Shown here one piece after another: positions 61,501 through 64,000 of a stretch of DNA of 64,000 nucleotides. The translations under genes and the position numbers were made by a program. The notes beneath the pieces are model-generated. The model was not told the DNA's origin, searched no databases, and saw only the letters and a program-made list of their open reading frames with translations. Position 1 is the first letter of the stretch, and every line of letters starts with the position of its first letter. Location: positions 7,310,656 through 7,374,655 of the forward strand of contig CM076669.1 of the NCBI GenBank assembly GCA_038496675.1. Reading direction: 5' to 3'. Origin of the DNA: Rachycentron canadum. Its lineage: Eukaryota; Chordata; Actinopteri; Carangiformes; Rachycentridae.

Positions 61501-63915
61501 ACACATCAAGACCTGCAGCGCAATATGATACTCATTCATTCATGCAAGACTGACTTTGAAATGGTTATTTGAATGCAGGAGTAACGCTAAATAGGATTAT
61601 ATCAGTGAAAAAAAGCAGTATAATCATGTACAATTATTTTTTTTATTTAAATAACTGGTTTCAGCTCTTTATTTTGGCTAACTGACCCCAATAACTGTAT
61701 TTTATGAGAATAACATTTTGTTTTTCCACTGAAAGTGCAACTTTTGACTGACATGTCTCCTATAGCCTGGGGAAACTTGGGGAATGTATTGAAGAACCAA
61801 GGCAATATGGCGGAGGCGGAGAAGGCGTACAGAAACGCTCTACACTACCGGGGGAACATGGCTGACATGCTGTATAATCTGTAAGTGCTGAAGATGCCCG
61901 TTCCACCTACTCCTACTCTTGTTTGCCAAGTCTTGACACGAACCAGTTCTGATTCCTCCCATCCATCACTTGAGATGGCAGCAGCAGAACAAGAAAGGCA
62001 GAGAAAAAGAAGTGAGAGAGAAAAGTGACAGAAGGCAAAAACAAAAATAGATCTAATACAGGAGGATAGGTGCAAGTCAGGCACAGAGCAAGACATGATG
62101 CAAGAGTATGACAAAGAGGAAATAACTGTGTGTGTCCCAGGTGGCTCTTCTTCCAACTTCAGCTACTGATTTTATTAGTCGTGGTTTGAGGGGCTTGTGG
62201 GAGAACACAAAGCCTCTTCCAATCCTGCAATGCAAGGTGTCAAAAGTGCCAAAACCTCATAGCAGACCCATGTCCCTTGCTCTCTCACTGTTTTTCTCCC
62301 TAGTCCTCTGTTCCTTCTCAAGTTACGGGTGTCAGGAAGCTGGCAGAGAAACATAGAGAGAAACGAAAACCGAATGATGGTGTTATTGCATTCTTTAAAG
62401 TGGAGATGCCATTTGAACATGATTGATGGTTGGGTACATTGGAGTAATGCATTGGTATTTTTGGTAAGGGATGGAGAAGCTGCTGTGTTTTTATTTCTTA
62501 GCAATCACCCAAAGTCCCCCCATCAATTTGACGTGCTGTAATTTTGGTCAAATCTTTCGTCTTGGCCTTCACAGCTTTAAAAATGCAAAACAAGTCAAGC
62601 TCTGCAGTCGATTGTGTTGTAAAATGACTCATATTTTTACCTTTTTTTTTGTGTGTGCGTGTATCAGAGGTCTGCTGCTGCAGGAGAATGAGCGTCCTGC
62701 TGAAGCACTGCATTACTACAAACTGGCTATTGGGAGTCGGCCAACGCTGGCATGTGAGTAAACTCAAACAAAGGAGAGATTTTGTTGCTAATACATGAAG
62801 TGGTGAGGAAGAGGGGAAGAGTCATCAGCGATTAGATGTTCTCACATGTTACTCGGGTTTGGCAGAGTCTTTGTTTGGATTAATTGGATATGATCTTTTA
62901 CTGGATCACCACCATGCTCCAATTTTAACGCTAAATTACATGTTCTTTTGCCACACAGACATTTGGACGGCCATATTCAGTCTATTTCAGTTTTGTCAGG
63001 GGAAATGATGGGCCTCAATGTAACACTTGAGTGCCCGCATGTGTGATGAGGGGTGGTCATTTACTGTAGCAAGGACAATTTTCTAAGAACGGGCAGGTTT
63101 CTACTCTACTTGGTTTCTACTCTTTTTGGCCTAATTTATTTCTATTTTTCACTTACTTTTCTCATGGTGATAATTTTATCTGCCTCTGACATCTGTCTTC
63201 TTACTTATGGCTGAATTATTGCCAACTATCTATAAAGACTTTTTGTATCCTCCCCATTCTTAAGTACTAAATGCAATATTTTTTTGGCCTTGCATATTAC
63301 TGGTTTATTGAGATATATATATATATATATATATATATCGAAAAATATCAAACTGCAAGTCTTCTTTTGTATCTACCCTTCTTTCCCTCGGCTCTGTTCC
63401 ACAGCGGCCTACTTGAACACAGGAATCATTCTGATGGACCAGGGCAACCTGGAAGAGGCCAAACGCACCTTCCTTACTTGTGCTGACATTCCTGACGAGA
63501 ACTTGAAGGACCCCCACGCCCACCAGAGCTCCGTCACTAGCTGCCTGTACAATCTGGGAAAACTGCTCCATGAACAGGGCCAGCAGGAGGTTAGTGTTTG
63601 CAGTTTGCGCTAAATGGACCAGCAGCTGAAATTAAAGTGTCAGACTACCAGGTCCAAAATACTCGATGATTTAAACATGTATCCTTAACGTTGGCCTAAA
63701 AGCTCAGCTATGTAACTGTGTAAACAGTACGTGTTTTGCACAAAATAAGAGTGCCTCGTCAATTACAAGGCCTGCATTACACTGACGCAAAACAAAAACT
63801 GGACTTGCCATGTTCACTGTTATTTCTCTACTGCAGGAGGCCCTGTCTGTTTATAAGGAAGCGGTGCAGAAAATGCCCAGACAGTTTGCACCACACAGCC
63901 TTTTCAACATGATGG
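24099..63915 (+). CDS. tmtc2: TMTC2, ER O-mannosyltransferase targeting cadherins (3' partial)
   Basis: Seven exons: 24099-24181, 49617-50232, 60131-60965, 61766-61880, 62668-62753, 63405-63589, 63837-63915. Phases 2, 0, 1, 2, 1, 0 agree throughout, giving 1999 nt (666 codons). Human TMTC2 has 836 residues, so about 170 C-terminal residues lie past the window. Family knowledge: TMTC1-4 are multipass ER proteins that attach O-mannose to cadherins and protocadherins; TMTC2 has also been linked to ER calcium handling and hearing. Here the N-terminal half is hydrophobic, with conserved YDD, HPVHTEAVAGVVGRAD and FVIAERVLYIPS blocks, then four TPRs in the readable part. An in-frame TGA at 24093-24095 fixes the start. 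Whether this is the a or b teleost paralogue cannot be told. Confidence 0.97.
24204..24233. repeat. (CCA)n tract just inside tmtc2 intron 1
   Basis: Nine to ten CCA units start 23 nt downstream of the exon 1 donor. Confidence 0.95.
25794..26210. promoter_or_regulatory. Candidate intronic regulatory block
   Basis: This stretch is clearly GC- and CpG-richer than the surrounding intron and has an open frame of 137 codons on the plus strand, but no protein family resemblance and no plausible start. Composition suggests constraint or a small CpG-rich element. The enhancer reading is inference only. Confidence 0.22.
28930..29070. mobile_element. Possible dispersed repeat fragment
   Basis: The phrase GGTGGGCGGCCATCTCACTC followed by GACCTGTTGGGTCGGGAGAA resembles a repeat I recall as frequent in percomorph introns. 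The copy is degenerate and boundaries are approximate. Confidence 0.4.
31915..32170. mobile_element. Dispersed teleost repeat, about 1.5 tandem copies
   Basis: The block has the phrases GAGCCGGGCTAGCTG, CAGTCTTTAAGCAAAGCTAA and GCTTTAGAGGTGCTAGCTGG, matching a repeat I recall as very common in spiny-rayed fish. A second copy of the GCTAGC...CTTTATGCTAAG part recurs about 180 bp downstream (32109-32148). Both copies are old and noncoding. Confidence 0.55.
33270..33295. repeat. Poly-A tract
   Basis: Twenty-six consecutive A residues in tmtc2 intron 1, with no recognisable SINE or processed-gene body directly before them. Confidence 0.95.
33379..34270. mobile_element. Dispersed repeat with internal minisatellite
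   Basis: Two diverged copies of one unit start at about 33379 (CCCGTTCTTGAG) and 33919 (CCCATTCTCATAAAC). Both continue with a CAGTAAC...TTTC segment and the GGTCAAAGGTCAAGGTCA-type phrase I recall from an abundant fish repeat. Between them lies a 26/52-bp minisatellite (33620-33925). Noncoding. Confidence 0.55.
33620..33925. repeat. Diverged 26/52-bp minisatellite with inverted arm
   Basis: The core GCTACAAA starts at 33746, 33798 and 33851, with GCCACAAA at 33902: spacings of 52, 53 and 51. An intermediate TCTACAAA at 33876 reveals a 26-bp half-period. The left part has the reverse-complement core TTTGTAGC at 33651-33658 with matching flank CATATTCTCATTGGTT, so the array can fold back on itself. 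Confidence 0.75.
38540..38700. promoter_or_regulatory. Candidate homeodomain-type intronic enhancer
   Basis: Non-repetitive block of balanced GC with two TAATTA motifs 27 bp apart (38627-38632 and 38654-38659) and CpG dinucleotides retained. This pattern is frequent in conserved developmental enhancers, but conservation is not shown here. Confidence 0.25.
39710..39733. repeat. (AT)n microsatellite
   Basis: Twelve AT units followed by an A/T-rich stretch. Confidence 0.95.
42905..42925. repeat. (AC)n microsatellite
   Basis: Ten AC units in tmtc2 intron 1. Confidence 0.93.
43205..43590. mobile_element. Dispersed teleost repeat, LINE-like remnant
   Basis: The text includes GGGGGCAGCAGGTTGAGCCA, CCAGATGAGATATAGGGTCT, AGTTGGACGTGC and CTACTCCTAGCTCCC in the order I recall from a very widespread fish retroelement-derived repeat. 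Many substitutions and deletions leave no open frame. Family is not assigned. Confidence 0.6.
43790..43975. promoter_or_regulatory. Candidate POU/homeodomain intronic enhancer
   Basis: GC-balanced, non-repetitive block with an octamer-like ATGCTAAT (43895-43902) overlapping TAATTA (43899-43904). The overlapping ORF of 98 codons has no recognised similarity. The enhancer reading rests on composition only. Confidence 0.25.
46509..46562. repeat. (CA)n microsatellite
   Basis: CA tract with GTGCACACCC interruption; accounts for the His-Thr ORFs over it. Confidence 0.95.
47215..47400. promoter_or_regulatory. Candidate AT-motif conserved element
   Basis: Contains TTTAATTAG (TAATTA at 47304-47309), GAATAATTCATTG and GAGCAATTATCAC, then CTGCACCTGCAGG with an E-box-like core. 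Arrays of such motifs are typical of vertebrate developmental noncoding elements near or in large-intron genes. Not confirmed. Confidence 0.28.
49501..49556. repeat. A-rich tracts before tmtc2 exon 2
   Basis: Runs of A separated by short mixed stretches, ending about 60 nt before the exon 2 acceptor at 49616. Confidence 0.85.
49617..50232 (+). CDS. tmtc2: tmtc2 exon 2
   Basis: Codes residues 28-233 after AG from exon 1 completes Ser28. SRAIKTNQDLLPETPW, DFWGTLLTHSGSHKS and RPLCTLSFRLN form the luminal loop; HPVHTEAVAGVVGRADVG (126-143) is the TMTC family signature. Several membrane helices follow, then SMLWKEQGVTVLAVSAVYD. The loop at residues 156-186 looks about 14 residues longer than human. 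The donor is GTAAAT. Confidence 0.97.
52380..52620. promoter_or_regulatory. Candidate conserved block in intron 2
   Basis: GC-richer, CpG-containing, non-repetitive stretch in an otherwise AT-rich intron. ORFs in three frames cross it, which argues for composition rather than coding. Regulatory role is a guess. Confidence 0.2.
56585..56715. promoter_or_regulatory. Candidate intronic element with T-box-like inverted sites
   Basis: A perfect 10-bp inverted repeat, CAGGTGTAAC at 56596-56605 and GTTACACCTG at 56679-56688, flanks a GC-balanced segment with TTAATTAG. The arms match the AGGTGT core of T-box sites and include an E-box-like CAGGTG. Function is inferred from motifs. Confidence 0.35.
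57904..57928. repeat. (GA)n microsatellite
   Basis: Twelve GA units in tmtc2 intron 2. Confidence 0.95.
58898..58918. repeat. Poly-T tract
   Basis: Twenty-one T residues in tmtc2 intron 2. Confidence 0.95.
60131..60965 (+). CDS. tmtc2: tmtc2 exon 3
   Basis: Codes residues 234-511 (last codon split). Contains SARLYWMGN, the PNFSNSDNPAADS and SFDWSMDAVPLI blocks of the DUF1736 region, a polar loop with three TNG repeats (residues 353-368), then membrane segments with FIPATNLFFYVGFVIAERVL (about 423-442) and NEENLYKSGISVNPAK leading into the TPRs. The donor is GTAAGT-like. Confidence 0.97.
61766..63915 (+). CDS. tmtc2: tmtc2 exons 4-7, TPR block
   Basis: Exons 61766-61880, 62668-62753, 63405-63589 and 63837-63915. 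They encode TPRs beginning AWGNLGNVLKNQGNMAEAEK, YNLGLLLQENERPAEALHYY, AYLNTGIILMDQGNLEEAK and CLYNLGKLLHEQGQQEEAL. Typical TPR positions (W/L-G-Y-A-P) are in place. In TMTC proteins the TPRs are luminal. The last exon ends at a GTAAGG donor and the next exon is outside the window. Confidence 0.96.
63313..63338. repeat. (AT)n microsatellite before tmtc2 exon 6
   Basis: Thirteen AT units, ending 66 nt before the exon 6 acceptor. Confidence 0.95.
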
Positions 63916-64000
63916 GTAAGGAATGTCTGTTGGAGCCCATTACACCCTGAATCTTTTTTTAAACAACCCCCAACTGTGATTTTAGCATTAAAAATTCACT

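Noticed and set aside
1..64000. tRNA, rRNA, snoRNA, miRNA or CRISPR loci
   Set aside because: No convincing A/B box pair, C/D box pair, hairpin precursor or spaced identical repeats were found by eye; a covariance-model scan would be needed to exclude small RNAs.

Overview
The window is vertebrate nuclear DNA, most likely from a percomorph teleost fish. Genes are split by GT-AG introns, intergenic and intronic DNA is AT-rich and full of CA, GA and AT microsatellites, and several dispersed repeats resemble families I recall as common in spiny-rayed fish. No bacterial, viral or plasmid gene system was found. Four protein-coding genes are supported by exon-by-exon reading with consistent splice phases.

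Layout: (1) 1-1703, minus strand: the first two readable coding exons of an EF-hand gene resembling CRACR2A, cut by the left edge. (2) 3473-5256, minus strand: complete four-exon ccdc59 (TAP26/Fyv7 family), 259 codons. (3) 5879-16993, plus strand: complete twelve-exon mettl25, 593 codons, head-to-head with ccdc59 across 622 bp that probably acts as a shared promoter. (4) 16994-23690: intergenic DNA with microsatellites and a nested pentanucleotide satellite. (5) 24099 to the right edge, plus strand: seven exons (about 666 codons) of tmtc2, with introns 1 (25.4 kb) and 2 (9.9 kb) making up most of the window. The C-terminal TPR exons lie beyond 64000.

The order ccdc59-mettl25-tmtc2 matches human 12q21.31. 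The CRACR2A-like gene beside them does not, because human CRACR2A lies on 12p13. The genes are not a pathway: a calcium sensor for store-operated channels, an rRNA-processing factor, a putative SAM methyltransferase and an ER O-mannosyltransferase.

The large tmtc2 introns hold no convincing extra exons. They contain diverged dispersed repeats, an unusual 26/52-bp minisatellite with an inverted arm, and GC-richer or homeodomain-site-rich blocks that are candidate conserved regulatory elements. Repeat family names and conserved-element calls are from memory or composition only, and no search was run. I did not find a credible previously undescribed system; the points worth a second look are repeats placed at splice sites and promoters, candidate enhancers, and the synteny break.
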